The position numbers and the translations under genes are program-made. A stretch of 64,000 nucleotides of DNA from Triglochin maritima (lineage: Eukaryota; Streptophyta; Magnoliopsida; Alismatales; Juncaginaceae). The stretch's first letter is position 1, and every line of letters begins with the position of its first letter. This document shows, piece after piece, positions 44,914-57,592 of the stretch. Location: the NCBI GenBank assembly GCA_963682175.1, contig OY821786.1:32171501-32235500 (forward strand), read 5' to 3'. The notes beneath the pieces are model-generated. The model saw only the letters and a program-made list of their open reading frames with translations, ran no database searches and was not told where the DNA came from.

Positions 44914-45800
44914 GATATATCTGCATTTTTTTATAATAAAATAAGTGAGAAAAAATCATGGGAGAGAATGTCTTAAACCATGACAGATATATCTATATCT
45001 AGGGCAGAATATCTTTTGTCATTGCTTCTCAGCATGACAAGTGATCAAAGCAGGAGAAAAACACAACTTCAACTACTGGTGAGTGGATCAGACAAAAAAA
45101 TGCACGGTATTTGTTAGTAGAAAAACTCTTTTCTAAGTATTAATTAGTAGAGGAATCTATTTTAGAGCCTAGTAGCATTTTCCTACACAAATAGACGTGT
45201 TTTTACACTATCGATTATTTCTGCTAAAAAGTTGTGATGGTGAAATATACAAACAAGATTTAGTCCCATCTCAAGCGAAACATTTCGGAAAGAAGTCACG
45301 AATCGATCTTAAGACTTAATGCAAGATGAATTCGTCGACTTTTATTTTAGCCTTCTTACTGAAAGACATTTGGTTTGAGTAATTTCTTAATTTGATCGAA
45401 TGTAAATTAATATCTTGAGTTCGTGACTGCGGTACAAAGGGTGGAGACCGCTAATCTGGGTTTATTTAGTTTTTTTAGCGGTAACGATTTCTTTCTACAA
45501 ATTTACAGTTTCCAAGATTTTAAATGAAAAACCGAAAATGCTTTGTTTAAAGGAACAGTGGGCTTGGAAAATAAAAGGGTACGAAGATTCACACTACATA
45601 CTCGAGGTTTGACCAATATAGTGAACCGAGATGCAGACGTACTCATGATAGTGGTAAACTCTTTACTAGGTCAAACCAGATCAAGTATCTGAGGTCCGAA
45701 CTACATTTTTCCCCCTTTTGAAATAGTCTGAACTACAATCATGTATCATTAACTTCACAAATGAGACAAGCTATGCTACACTACCATCCTTGTAAAGACC
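44914..45800. other. Intergenic, nothing recognised
   Basis: AT-rich DNA without ORFs or repeats that I could pair. Confidence 0.4.
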
Positions 45801-47830
45801 GTGAAATTATATAAAAAGGTCCAAACAAGCTTGAAGCTTCCCCCTCTTCTCCATAATTCGAGAAGGGGGCACTTCTTCGATTAATCCACACTCCCTCCAG
45901 CCTTTTCGAGGGACCGATGGCACCTCGCTTTTTGAGAGGGTGGTAGTTGTCACCACCTTAAGATAGAGGATGTCCGAGGGTGCGCCATAATGGGCTGAGT
46001 TCATGAGCTTGGAGCATCACAAGGAACTACGAAGCACACAAGGCGAACCAAACACAAGCACGTGAGGTTAGCAACGGGGGTAGCCCAAGTACTCCCCTGA
46101 GTTTGCAAGGCAAGCACCAAGGAGATTCGAGATGCGCGGGCATGAGCACACGCGGGACGAAGCGTGAGGAATGATCGAGTGACAGGCAACGGCAAAACGC
46201 GTGCAAGAAGGCTAGCAGCCGAGGCTACGAACATGGGGTGGAAAGCCTAGTCCAAGGACGTGCGCGATAGCACGAGCGCAAGGAAGCAATGCTCGGGCGG
46301 CATGCGTGCGCATGGGGCACATGCATGGGCGAGCAAGGCGAAGGCACAGATGTTCTAAAGCCTATAGTGTGATTGGTGGCTTGGAGCGTGAGGCGCGTGG
46401 AAAAGCACCAAGACTTGGAGTCCAGGGACATCCAAGTGAAGGTCAGAGTGCATCAGCAAGCAAGGCGCGTGCATAACACTTGGGAAGTGCAAGAGCACGT
46501 ACCAAGCATGACCCGGGCAGCACTTAGGCGCGCCATGGAGGTGGGCATGAGCGGGCAATGCTTAGGGTTGGAGGTGCGGGAGCTTGGGAGGCTAAAGACC
46601 AGGAGTCAACACCAAATCAACACAGTTGACCAGGCGAGGATCGTAGTCAACACGAGTCAACGTCAGTCAACTAGTGGTGGATGGTGCGGGCTGATGAGGA
46701 CTACCCATGGGCGAAGCGGGGACCGAGATAGGTGACCAGGCAAGGCATGGGCAGCCCGACAATGGTGTGGAGACCAAGTCAAGGGAGGAAGGCTATATTC
46801 ATGGAAAGGAGACAGTTATGGACTTGGTTCACAAACCGAAAGGAGGCGTGGGCTGAAAGGGTCAGCCTCAATATGGCGCATATCGTCCTTACATGTGGGT
46901 ATTCGGTTTGGAAGGAGGAGTAAAAATCGATTGTGCATATATTCCTTGGAAATAGGAACTGAAGATGCATATCCTTAAAGATAGGATTCGGTTGTGGAAT
47001 GGGTCCATAACCGAACGGGAGAAGCACGAGGGATTTGAACGGGTCAAACCCCACTTATGCAATTTCCTATTCTTGGGAACGGTTTTGAAGAGATTTGTTC
47101 CAGTAAAATACAACATGTCTCCCACGGTTTTAACCAGCCTAAACCGAAGGGTTCGGTTATGACAAAGTGGCGCATATATGTGGGAATTAATCTTGATGGA
47201 GGAAAAGTTTGGAACGGTTCCTAAGGATTAATTCAACTACGTTAATTACCGAGTTACGAGGGAGAATAGAGAGCTATTCTCTTGCAACCGAAGGAATGTG
47301 GGTTTGGTGACATTGAACCGTGCTACAAAGTAGGACTTTGAGCACTATATAAAGGGTACCCCTCCCATAGGTTCAGCACACCATCATAGGGTTTTCAGCC
47401 TAGGTTCCATCAGTATTATCTTGAGTTTAGATTTGGACGCGAGAGAGTTTCTTTGAGAGAGAGACTTGTGAGCGTGATATCTATTGTAATCCCTTTGGGA
47501 CACTTCTTATATATGTATTTATAAAAAGATTGTTCTGTCATCATCTATCTTTTAGTATTCTTGTGAGGAAAACTTGAAAAGTTTGGAAACTTAACGTTTT
47601 GAGAAGGTGTGCAACCTTAGTTTCTGCGTGTGCTTGTTGTGGGAGTTAATCCACTAGTTACCAACTCTAAGGGTAACCGAAGAGTTGTGCGGTTGTATTG
47701 GCATTTCGGCTATTCCTAGCAGAGATAAAACGTTTGGTTGGACCAAAGTTCTAAAAGTTGGATTTTTCTAACGGACTCCTGACGTAACCAGTAACAGTAA
47801 CTCCGTACCAAGGGAATAGAATTAAAATCA
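45801..47830 (+). other. Possible LTR/retroelement remnant, unassigned
   Basis: Between 45990 and 46750 the DNA is clearly more GC-rich than its surroundings and contains degenerate repeats around GCATGGGC, AAGGCG and CACAAGGC. At 47344-47355 ACTATATAAAGG is a good TATA box, followed about 30 bp on by a leader and an AT-rich polyadenylation-like region (47505-47540). This order resembles the U3-R-U5 of an LTR on the plus strand. No PBS, polypurine tract, partner LTR or coding domain was found; the assignment is tentative. Confidence 0.3.
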
Positions 47831-48400
47831 CCAACAGTGAAAGTCTGAAGTCCAAACTTCACAAAGAACAAACTTTTCGGTACAAGAACAAACTAAACAC
47901 AGAACAAACCAAGATGCACAGAAAACATAAATCATAATTTCTAATTCCCGGTTCACAACGAGACTTACAAATATTACCATAGAACACTACTACTACCGAC
48001 CCGAAGTCATTTAGTACCTCCAGCTAATGATTCAGTCCTCTAACGTGAAACTACAATTACGGTACAGATGTCATTAGATAATCAACCGATTGCATTATAT
48101 ATGGATGAAAGTATCCACCTTGGTTATTACATGGAAAACCATACGATCCCAAAAGAGTGTCTCAACATTCAAAGATTATACTCCAACCAAATGCAGGCTC
48201 TTAAAAACAGTAAATCTTCATTGAGCTACAAAAAATGGACAATTAATGCCAAAATTTTGAAATCGGTCAAGAAAACACATGCATGTACTTATAGTAGGTT
48301 TAACCTACAAGGCGAACATTGCACCGAATAACAAAGAGAGAGATAAACAACAGTACTTATAGTAAGTTTAACCTACCAAGGAAAATGCAAACATTTAAAA
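47831..48400. other. Intergenic DNA downstream of RPL4
   Basis: No supported ORF. It includes two similar short segments (about 48290-48312 and 48357-48380) with TTATAGTAGGTTTAACCTAC-type sequence. RPL4 transcripts probably end somewhere between 48400 and 48680. Confidence 0.4.
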
Positions 48401-48679
48401 CCAAATAGATAAATTTAATGAATCCACTTAGTAGGTATACCAAAAATACAACACAGGGTCCATATGATAGACAATTTGAAACCACCAGGCCCTTTGCTGT
48501 CCAAAAGTCTGGCTCTTGTAAAAAAAGAGAACATATAAGATAACACGCACCACTCGCATTTGACAACAATATAAATACTTCAGGAAACAACACAAGTCTT
48601 TCAGAACAAAACACAGTAAAGCGAAAATTGCTACCAGCTAAACTCACAAGTTCCAAAACAAAACCTACCATGAGAGAAC

Positions 48680-51223
48680 CTACTGGCTGACGCCTAGCCA
48701 CTTTGAAAAGTTATCGAACTCGGAGTAGTCACTGTCTGAGATCATAATCTTGTGCCATGCCTCACCAGCAGACTTGATGGCAGCGGCATCCTCCTGCAGA
48801 CAAAGTAGACACAAGATGGTAAATTTATACAACTCTATAACAGAAAAAAAATCTAAACAATGAAATATTCAATATAAAGTAAAAATGGCAAATGGATATA
48901 AAAATGGCAGGAGTCGTTCATTTGAATGGATATAAAAGTTAGCGGAAAAAACTAACTTCAAGCATCATTTACAAGGATGAAAATTAAAACTGCATATATA
49001 AAAAATTCTATCCGTTGAAACCATATATTTCATGAACTACAAGGTTCAAACATATATAACACGATGCACCATGCTCACTACTTCACAACATGGACACAGC
49101 ACTTCAGTAAAAGACAAACAATTTCATAAGTACAACAAAAATTAAAATACAAGGTTGTCAAGTCTATGTTTACTTTGTTTACAAATAAAAATGGCAGGAG
49201 TCGTTCATTTGAATGAAAAATTAAGAAATGCTCTGCTGCTTACGTTATTAACAGAAAACCATGCAACTTTCTACAAAAATGGCATAACAATAAATTAGAT
49301 ATGCAATACACACTGAAAGTATAACCATTATTTATAAATAAATCAAATAAAAATAATAGCAATTAAATTATCAAGAGATTATTTCACAAGATTGTTAGCA
49401 CCAACACGCTTCACAGCTCAACAGAAATAAAAAAAAAACTACGCAAAAAACACCAAAGTTAGAAACTTAGAATGTTTACTAAACAGCTTCCACATTCAAC
49501 AAATTGAAGGTCATAATGCAGGATGAATTACTGTAACTTGTAGAATCCATTTTGCAGCGGATGACAATGACACACTTAACAGATTTTAAGGCTTATAATA
49601 TAACAACTTAAAGTTCCTAACACTTATCAGAACAATGACACTATATTGTGGCAATTATACAAAATTCAGAGATGAAACACTCAAATGTCCACCAATACTT
49701 CAAATTGTACTGTATGAATATTCATCCTTTACTAAATTAACAAAACAAATGAAAACAGGCAATAGATATTCAAAGAATGAACTAGAGAGTTAATGGTTAC
49801 GGTGATAAATGACTATCAAGGATTAATTTACATAAACTATAAAATTTTGATATCAGCACGTGAGAAATTCCAATCATGATACCAGATTCGAAATGACAAC
49901 AATATAAAGACATAATTTAGATCACTGAAGATATTTAATGTCTCAATATAAATGGATCTATGAAAGTGCATGAACAAGTAAGCATGATAATTTAGACATT
50001 AGGACCACCTTAAGAACACTTGCACAAGAAGGATAAGCAAATATAAAAACAGCTAACAAAGTTATCAGCGAAACAGCAAAATGAACATCAGTTTTTACCT
50101 TTTTGAGCGGACTCCTCTTCTTGCCGAGCTTCTCATTCTTGGCCTTCACCCTCTGGGCCTCAGCAAGCAACGCCGCCCTCTTTGCGGCCTTAGCATACGG
50201 GTTGAGCTTCACCATGATGTTCAGGTTCTTGAGTGGATTCTTCTTCAGCTTCGCGATCTTCATGTCCTTCTTGATCGGCCTGACCACGGACTGGACCTCG
50301 TCGGAGTTGATAACCCTAGACAGGTCAGCATTGGCCATCTTCGACCTCGGGAGAATGTACCCCCTCTTCTTCGAGGTCCCCTTGTCATACGTCCCATAGA
50401 TCTGGTCAAGCTTCTCGAACGCCGACTTCGTCCATACAATGAATCTCCCGAGATGACCACCGGGGGCGAGTTTGAGGATATTAAGCCGCTCCACATTCAC
50501 GACCTCAACACCAGGAATGTTGCGGAAAGCGCGAACGATCTTCGATCCCTCAGTCCCGTACACGATCAGTGGTCCCTTCTTGTTGATGTACCTCCGGTTC
50601 CTCATCTTCCCCTTCCCAGGCCTGATTTTCCTCGACTCCTTCGCCTTCTCGGCGTCATCGTAAGCGCCAACCTCCTTCAGTACCTTGATAGCAGCGGACG
50701 TCTTCTCGAGGCCTTCCGCCGAGTCGGAGAGAACCAACGGTAGTTCGGGAACTTTCTCGATCTTGTGGCCTCTCGCCATGACCAGACTCGGCACGGCAGA
50801 AGCCGAGAGAGCGGAGGCGAGGGCGTGGCGCTTGAGGTTGACATTCACCCTCCGGTGCCACTTCCTCCAGATCTTGGTGGGAGCAAACATGCGTCCACCA
50901 CGACACATGTTTCCAAACGCTCCCTGACCGGCGCGATGGGTCCCACCGCCGGGAACGCGTGGAATACGTGAAACGGCACGTCCTGTACCCCATGATTCCG
51001 CGGAGGTCTGATGTCCGGCGCGGCGGGAGACGGCGTAAGGGACGCGTGTGTTGTTTGAAAGCTGGGACTGGACGAAGGTGACGATGTCGGGGCGGATCGG
51101 GGCTTTCATGACGTCGGGGAGGGGGAGGGATGGTGGAGGACCATCGGTGGACATGTCTCCGGAGAGGGTCTGGATGGAGACCATCGGGAGGACGGCGGAG
51201 GTCGGGGCGGCGGCGGAGGCCAT
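48680..51223 (-). CDS. RPL4: 60S ribosomal protein L4 (uL4)
   Basis: uL4 is a core protein of the cytosolic large ribosomal subunit; its long loop lines the exit tunnel. Exon 1 is 51223-50099 (375 codons, ATG at 51223). The intron is 50098-48794 (GT...AG, 1.3 kb) and exon 2 is 48793-48680 (37 codons plus TAG). This gives 411 aa, a normal length for plant L4. The tunnel loop and its basic flank are intact ([20 protein letters not shown], about residues 78-97, and [19 protein letters not shown]). The C-terminus reads [19 protein letters not shown], typical of plant L4. The donor follows CCGCTCAAAAAG and the acceptor is TGCAG. Exon 1 is GC-rich, unlike the intron and flanks. No defect is visible; this is a housekeeping gene, very likely active. 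Confidence 0.96.
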
Positions 51224-51233
51224 TGTTAGGGTG

Positions 51234-51242
51234 TTAGGGTTT
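51234..51242 (-). promoter_or_regulatory. Telo-box in the RPL4 5' leader
   Basis: AAACCCTAA on the minus strand, 11 bp upstream of the RPL4 ATG. Telo-boxes are common in the 5' regions of plant ribosomal protein genes and promote co-ordinated expression in dividing cells. Site II-type TGGGCT motifs lie further up at about 51328 and 51360. Confidence 0.65.
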
Positions 51243-51275
51243 GGGGGCTTGGTAAGGGGAAGGGTTTGAGTGGGA

Positions 51276-51283
51276 TTTTTATA
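51276..51283 (-). promoter_or_regulatory. RPL4 TATA box
   Basis: TATAAAAA on the minus strand, about 53 bp upstream of the ATG, giving a leader of roughly 25 nt, short as expected for a ribosomal protein gene. The telo-box would then fall in or near the leader. Confidence 0.6.
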
Positions 51284-51284
51284 G

Positions 51285-51784
51285 TCGGGGTTGAAGGGGA
51301 AGATGGAATCTCGGCCGTTGGTTTGGGCTGGGTTTGGTTTTGGGAGGAGCAGAGAGATTTGGGCTGAATTGTGGTTTATGGTGTTTGTTTTTTATAGTTG
51401 AATGGTGAATGATGCACTTTTACTTGACGTGGAACCTATATTGAAACATGTTTTGTCATGAGAAGTAACGAGTTGTTCCAGAAATTGCTAGGTAATTTGT
51501 AATTAACGTAACAAAACATGATTATGTTGAGTTAAGTCTTACGTATATCATGGACACAATTGTTGGTTTTTGGCATTAACGTATATTTTGATGATTTAAT
51601 CAACCTAATTTTAATTATAGTCAATGTAAAATAGCACATACTATGCATAACATATATATTGTATTGTGTTAACTTCTACAGGTAATCAAGACTCAAGGAA
51701 GAAAAGATTCAAGTCAAGACTTATAATCAAGCTCATTTGAAGACATGTAATTTGTATTTCTTTTGAGTCTCAGTAACTATGTGT
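51285..51784. other. RPL4 upstream region, then AT-rich spacer
   Basis: The first 100 bases are the GC-richer RPL4 promoter with the TGGGCT motifs. The rest is AT-rich DNA with nothing recognised. Confidence 0.45.
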
Positions 51785-52016
51785 ACTTGAGCATACAAGA
51801 GTACTGAAACACAAGTATCGAGGGGTTTTATTGCCTGTCATTGTTGTTGATGGGAACAATGACGTTTTCTTGTTGGCATTTGAGATTGCATATTTGAGAG
51901 TGAGCCTTCTTAGCAATAGTTCATGGATAATCTGATGGAAGTTGTGGGTCAATCGAAGGTTTAGTCATCATATCTGACTGATGCAAGGGACTCGATGAAG
52001 CGATGTCTAGGACTTA
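51785..52016 (+). pseudogene. MULE transposase fragment, catalytic region (5' piece)
   Basis: A plus-strand frame gives HKYRGVLLPVIVVDGNNDVF and LLAFEIA, the block that follows the first catalytic Asp in MULE transposases (KYxGxLLxAxxxDGNN). After a frame change near 51950 it gives LVIISD and KGLDEA, the second-Asp motif ISDRxKGL with the Arg codon replaced by TGA. It stops at the solo LTR (52022) and resumes at 55630. The first Asp and upstream parts are not recognisable. Dead. Confidence 0.7.
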
Positions 52017-52021
52017 CCTAG

Positions 52022-55000
52022 TGTAATATCCTAAATCCAAAGCTTTGGTTTAGAGATATTAGGTATTGTTTTACAATAAATACATCTTTTGCAGAGTTAT
52101 TTTGCAAATTTTCCCACCTTTATCTTCTCCTCCAAGACTTGCACGGCAACCCACTTCTTCTCAGGCTGCTAGAAGAGTTTTAGAACAAAAGGAAGAAACC
52201 CCATGGAGGAGGAGGATGGCGTGGGAGACCACGTCGGCGTTGGCGATTTGGTTCTCGATCTTCGTCCATTCGCACCTTTTACCCTCTTCTCTGGCCTCTG
52301 TTGCGACTACTTTTTCCTTTTCAGCAATGGAGTGCAATCACACCTTTGAAGCCTATAAAACTCAACGAGACTCATCCAAGGAGGAAGAACTAAAGCTCTT
52401 CGGGTGCTGTCACCATCGAAGATGCATGGTGGTTCGAAAATGGGGCTCGAATGGTTAGAGGGACTCGCAAACGCAGGTATGCCTTTTGATTCACTTAAAC
52501 AACGTTTTTCTAGGCATATGGCTCATCGAATTGACCTTGAATGGTAATATTGAAGTAGAGTGAAACTCACACCAAAATTGATAATTGTTTCTATTTTCTG
52601 AAATTGATTTTCATGTTGAGATTAATAATGTTGTATGATCTGAATTGAAAGAAAAATTAAATGATTTTATGTATGCAAGAACACTAATTTAGAAGAGAAT
52701 AAACCCATCTAGTTCGAGTATTGAAACTGTTATGTGAGTAAATAAGGTTCTGAATTGGTTGTAAAAGAGTTGTAAGAATTGGTATGCAATTCTACTAGTA
52801 TTGAGTCATGGATAGATTTAGTCCTTAAGAGCTGAAAGTTTTACAATTAGTAGTAAGGATTCAGTTAACATTATTTTGAAGATAAAAATGGATTTAAGGT
52901 ACTTGATTGCTAGCAGCTTGGTTGGAAGTAAACTCTTTAATAATAAGTTGTGTTGTGTTACATGAATGGAGTTTTGTGTTACATGATTTGGGTTTATGTT
53001 TGAGACAACCCAACTATGATCGAGATGACTTCCTATGTCTAGTGGCTTATGTTGAAGTGTTTCATGCATAGAAATAGGAACTGAATTAAGAGGTGAAACT
53101 TATACCTTTGTTTCAATTACTGCATATGAACATATTTGTGTTGTAAGATACATTTTCAAATCTGAATTGAATGGTAGAAATGCTTAGACTTATATCACTA
53201 TTTATGTAAATGATTAATCGAGTTCTTTAATGATCCCTTGTTGCACATGTGAGTGGATAAGTCTTGTAAACCAAGATTTGGACTTCATCTGAATCTGAAA
53301 TTTAGATGTTTATGTACTAATCAAAATCCTTTAAGTGTATATAAATGTCTAGCTTTTCAACTTGATGTGATTAGGCAAAAGAATAACTAGTTAAGTTGGA
53401 TTTGATTAAGGTAACAATCAATATTATATTAGTGCCAAGTGTGGGGTTTGCAATACTGATCTGCAACTTGTGTTTATGTTATCATCTATATATCAAGTTC
53501 TTTAGTTGGTCACTAGATGAGTAATTAATTGGTTTATGATCAATGTCGTGACAACTTAAAATTGTAGTTTGTCATTGCATCTAAGATATTGATCTTACTT
53601 ATCATATTTAAAGAGATTATTCTTGTTGTATTTTTTATGTCATTACTACAAGTCTACAACATAGTCTCTTTTTGAAATCATGTGTTAGATTCATTGTTCA
53701 AATGATTCTTACGAAGTTTTATTATTGTTGACCTCATGAGTCTATATATTGTTATGGTTTACTTCTGTAGGCAAAATTAATCATGTTTTCTATATTAAAG
53801 TGTAAGAATTTTGTGGAATGAGTTGGAATAGTAAAGAAAAAAGTGTAATGAATCAAATATCTTAATAGCATCCGGTGGTGTCACTAGATTCTTATGTATT
53901 TTACTTTGTATAGTGAACAAATGATAAAGATTACGTAACCTGATCTCGTGATCTTTCATTGTCAAGTTTGACTAGTGATAAAAATACATTTTGGTTCCAA
54001 GTTCTTGCAAAAGTTGGAGGCAATCCAGTTTAGATTTTATTGCATATAATTGTGTTTTACCAGCATTGGGTTGATGTGATTTGAATCCATCAACTAATAC
54101 ATGTTTGCATCCTCATTACTTGTATAACTAGTGACTTTTAGTTTAATCACCGTCCATGATTGACAATGAGTATTGAATTTTATATCATTGGTCTTGTTGC
54201 TCACAACTGTTTATGAGTAACTTGTGATTTAATTATTACCAAAGACATGTTATCTAACCAATGAGTTAGTGATTATTGATAGATCCAATTGTGAGTTAAG
54301 GAATAACCAATGATGAATTACACACTATCGACATAATACTGAAAAATGGATGGGGGTTTGGCACTACTGGGCTCTACGGAGTATGGCTCTTTAAGAGCAT
54401 ACTGGACTCTTAGAGTATTGTAACTCTTAGGAGTATGTAGCCCGAAGGGGCAATTGGCGGTTGTAGGACCGCAGATACATATCTGTTATCTATCATATTG
54501 ACACGGGTTGGGGTATGAGACCCCACAATAAACTGAATTTAAAGAGATTGAAATTAAAAGTGTTCTAAATTATTATGATTACAAGATAGGTGTGGGACGG
54601 GCCATACACTAACTATAAGTCCGCATGTGCCAGCGGTGGGATTTCTTTGGAATTCCTGATACATGTATGTATCTTTAATTGAATAATTGGATTCGCATTG
54701 TTACGTGAATTGTGAATCGAGCTTCGATATGATGTGATGTTGACTGATTGATACATGTAGCGTATGAGAGCCTCACAGGAATTAAATGTTATATACATTA
54801 ATATTGAATGTTTCTGGGTGTGAGGTTGGCTTACGTTGACCAGAGACCATATGTGCCTACGGTGGGGTGGTTCAGAGAAATCACCTAAAGAAAAGAATTG
54901 AACTGATTAAACTGAATTGAGATGGGAACTAAGACACATGCTTGTCTGTAGTTCATATTGCTTATTGATTGTTATTCATTGAAATGGGAAATATGATGCA

Positions 55001-55629
55001 AGAATATGCTCTAGTTCATTATGTCGTTTTGTCTATTGAAGTTATTATAGATGTGTGAATCATGTTTCACTTTTAAGTTCTAGTTTCTTAAATGAGTTGG
55101 TATTGATAGTATTGGAAATGAATATTGTGGAGCATTTATGCTCAAGTTCAAGGTAATGTTAGACTTTGTTTTGCAAGAAAATATGAACTTGAATGTTATC
55201 GAATGGTTTATTCTTTTGAATTGTATGCCTATTAGATTGGATCCTTAGACATACAGAGTTTTATAAACTCATGTTTTAGTGGTTTTATATTTTTGCAGGT
55301 AACCATCAAGTACCGGCGGTACATGCATGACATTCATGGCATATAGTTGAATATGTGGTGCTTTTAGTTTTCTTTTATGTCTCTATGCACCTAGAATTTG
55401 ATTGGCAGTTATTATTGATTCTTTTTAATACCTCTTGAATGTATTGATTCTCGGATATGTACGTCGTGTACATGCCTTATTCTTGAATCTTCAAACATGT
55501 ATATGTGTATTTGAACTAATGGAGCTCCTATTATCTTTTATTGACTTCTATTGTCTTCCAGCAATTCTCTCATTCCACTTTTTTTTTAATTTCATCTTCC
55601 GCTTTGACCGTCTGGAAGGGGATGTTACA
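52022..55629 (+). mobile_element. Solo LTR, 3.6 kb, chromovirus (Tekay)-like
   Basis: The ends are TGTAATATCC and GGATGTTACA, an inverted pair of the kind used by Tekay-type Ty3-gypsy LTRs (TGTAACACCC...). CCTAG flanks both sides (52017-52021 and 55630-55634), an exact 5-bp duplication. There is no PBS, pol or second LTR, so it is a solo LTR of unusual length. An open stretch at 52066-52458 (with CCATGGAGGAGGAGGATGG near 52200) is in the position of a leader ORF and has no known domain. A TGGGGTATGAGACCCCACA hairpin lies near 54510. It splits a MULE transposase. Orientation is inferred from a C/T-rich leader and is weak. Confidence 0.8.
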
Positions 55630-56305
55630 CCTAGGGTGTGAGCATAGAAGTTGTATAAGGCACTTGTACAAAAATTTCAAGAAAAAATATCGTGGAGCTC
55701 ATTTGTAGTCTCTTCTTTGGCGTGCAACTCAATCGTTCATAGAAGAAGACTTCCAGAGGTTCACATCAGAAATGGAAGAAGCAAGCAAACAAGCCTATGA
55801 CTGGATACAGAAGGTGGAGTACAATAATAAAGTGTGGTTCAGAAGCCAGTTTGGTACATATGTGAAGTGTCATTTCATCACGAACACCTACAGTAAGTCA
55901 TATAATGCATACATCAATGAAACAAGGCACTTCCCAGTTGTGAGTATGGTCGACACATTGTGACAGAAGTACATGAAAACAATATATACTCAACAAACCA
56001 AGGCAAAGCAATTAACCGACAATTTGGTACCATTTTGCGAAGAAGTGGTTGTCAGATAACACAAGAGAACTATGAACCTAAAAGGTAGTAAGGTTAACTG
56101 ACGACCTCGAGGAAATTACCTCCAACAATAAGAGGTGTAATATAGACCTGAGGTAGAAGTCTTATACATGTGGAATGTGGCAAATCTTTAGGTTTCCTTG
56201 CAAGCATATTTGTGTCTTGCTTGCAACACTTAAAGGTGTGGTCTGGGTGAATTACATTAGTGAGTGGTACACTATCGAGAAGTACAAACCCATTTCTTAA
56301 TCTCC
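55630..56305 (+). pseudogene. MULE transposase fragment, C-terminal piece
   Basis: The sequence directly after the solo LTR continues the fragment ending at 52016. It reads EHRSCIRHLYKNFKKKYRGA, the conserved block after the second Asp, then EASKQAYDWIQKVEYNNKVW, KCHFITNTYSKSYNAYI and SYTCGMWQIFRFPCKHICVL, the SWIM finger (C...C-x-H), and EWYTIEKYKPIS. Several stops and frame changes occur (for example near 55704 and 55961). It represents the third MULE transposase relic of the window and differs in sequence from the one at 3556. Confidence 0.8.
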
Positions 56306-56571
56306 TTTTCGTAGCTGCTCTTAATCACCCATAATCCCTCTAATGGTACATTCCTAACGGGATAAGTCTTGAAGGCACAAATTTATTCTCCACTTATGAG
56401 CAAAAACAAAAACCTAAACGTACAACATTAAACACAAATAAATCATCTTACTTTTAAGTGAAAACTTTTAAAAGGCTGAACGTTTAATGTGATCACCGAA
56501 ACACAATATCAAAAATATCCTATGAAGGTTCACTTCTGAACCACTAAGGAACCTTAGGTTTCATAAAAAAA
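56306..56571. other. Spacer, nothing recognised
   Basis: Short AT-rich stretch between the MULE relic and the MITE. Confidence 0.35.
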
Positions 56572-57087
56572 CACTTACAGTGTATTTGGATGTGTCGCAT
56601 GTACATGACATTTTCAACTTTGAAACGACGAAATTTGCAAATCTTGAGATTTCAAAATACGTCATTTGTGGTAGGTTGAATACGTCATTTCAAAATACGT
56701 CATTTGTAAATATCATATTTGGTAGGTTGAATATTGGAATTTGTAAATTCCAACCCCATACAAAAATGACAACAAAATTTCACACTTTTAGGTGGAATTT
56801 ACAAACCCCCCACCTAATTTCTAACACCAAATTTCACCTCAAATCCCCACACATCCTCTTGCCACCTCTACCCTCCGCCGCTGCCAAATTTCACCACATT
56901 TGTCGAGTTTCACTGCCATCGAGATCCACCACCTCCCCGAGTCCGTCACCTCTCATCTCGAAATGACATACTTATCCAAACAATGTGAAAACAAATGACT
57001 TCATTTAGAAATCTTTGAATTTCTAAATTTCGTCGTTTCAAAGTTGCATAAAATTTGCAAATGACGCATCCAAACACACTCTAAGTG
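56572..57087. mobile_element. MITE with 75-bp imperfect TIRs
   Basis: The left end CACTTACAGTGTATTTGGAT and the reverse complement of the right end CACTTAGAGTGTGTTTGGAT agree. Similarity continues through AACTTTGAAACGACGAAATT to about 75 bp. A short direct repeat of AAAATACGTCATTTG lies just inside the left end (56656 and 56693). The centre is C-rich and non-coding. The superfamily is unclear: TTA/TAA next to the AGTGT core would suit PIF/Harbinger, but then the flanks are inverted rather than direct repeats. Confidence 0.65.
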
Positions 57088-57592
57088 ATGACGGATGAGA
57101 GTGTGACAATGCGTACAAAATTTGTAGTTATTTTAGTACTTTATAAATTTATTTTGCAAATATACAAAGTGAACGAGAAAGATGTTCTTACACATAAAAA
57201 AGGTTGGGTTAAATAAAATTCAATAGTTATCATTTACCTTTTAAATTGATTAAAATACCATATAAGCCATTGGTTTCTTATTTAACGGCCGTTTTTATAG
57301 ATCGCAATTTTTGTTGGATCCACTCAAAGCTACAAGACTATAGGATTATTCAGAAAGCGGTTAACTTATAGGAACTAAATTGTTCAGTGTGATGTATAAT
57401 TATGTTTTAATACCAAATCAACATTAAATTGGTCCTAAGCTAATAACATATTAATATTACATTATATATTAATATTTTTAATAATAAACTAATATTAAAT
57501 AATACTTTTTACTGATGAAAATAATTATATTATAAATAAATTAATTAATTAATCAGTTTGCATATATTACCAGTCCGATATAATATATCGAT
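57088..57592. other. Upstream region of the aldo-keto reductase
   Basis: Very AT-rich. A TATAATATAT stretch at about 57579 could serve as TATA box for a start at 57731. No other feature. Confidence 0.4.

Noticed and set aside
46001..46735. Several ORFs on both strands in the GC-rich block
   Set aside because: Open frames on both strands due to GC content and repeats; none has a recognisable domain.
50081..50743. 220-codon plus-strand ORF
   Set aside because: It is exactly antisense to RPL4 exon 1; the GC-rich coding strand keeps the opposite strand open. No independent protein signature.
50103..51269. Other long ORFs across RPL4 in further frames
   Set aside because: They are frame shadows of the same GC-rich exon.
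52066..52458. 130-codon ORF as a host gene
   Set aside because: It is inside the solo LTR near its start, without known domain or introns; more likely leader sequence of the retroelement.
56580..56966. 128-codon ORF
   Set aside because: Fully inside the MITE at 56572-57087 and spanning its inverted repeats.
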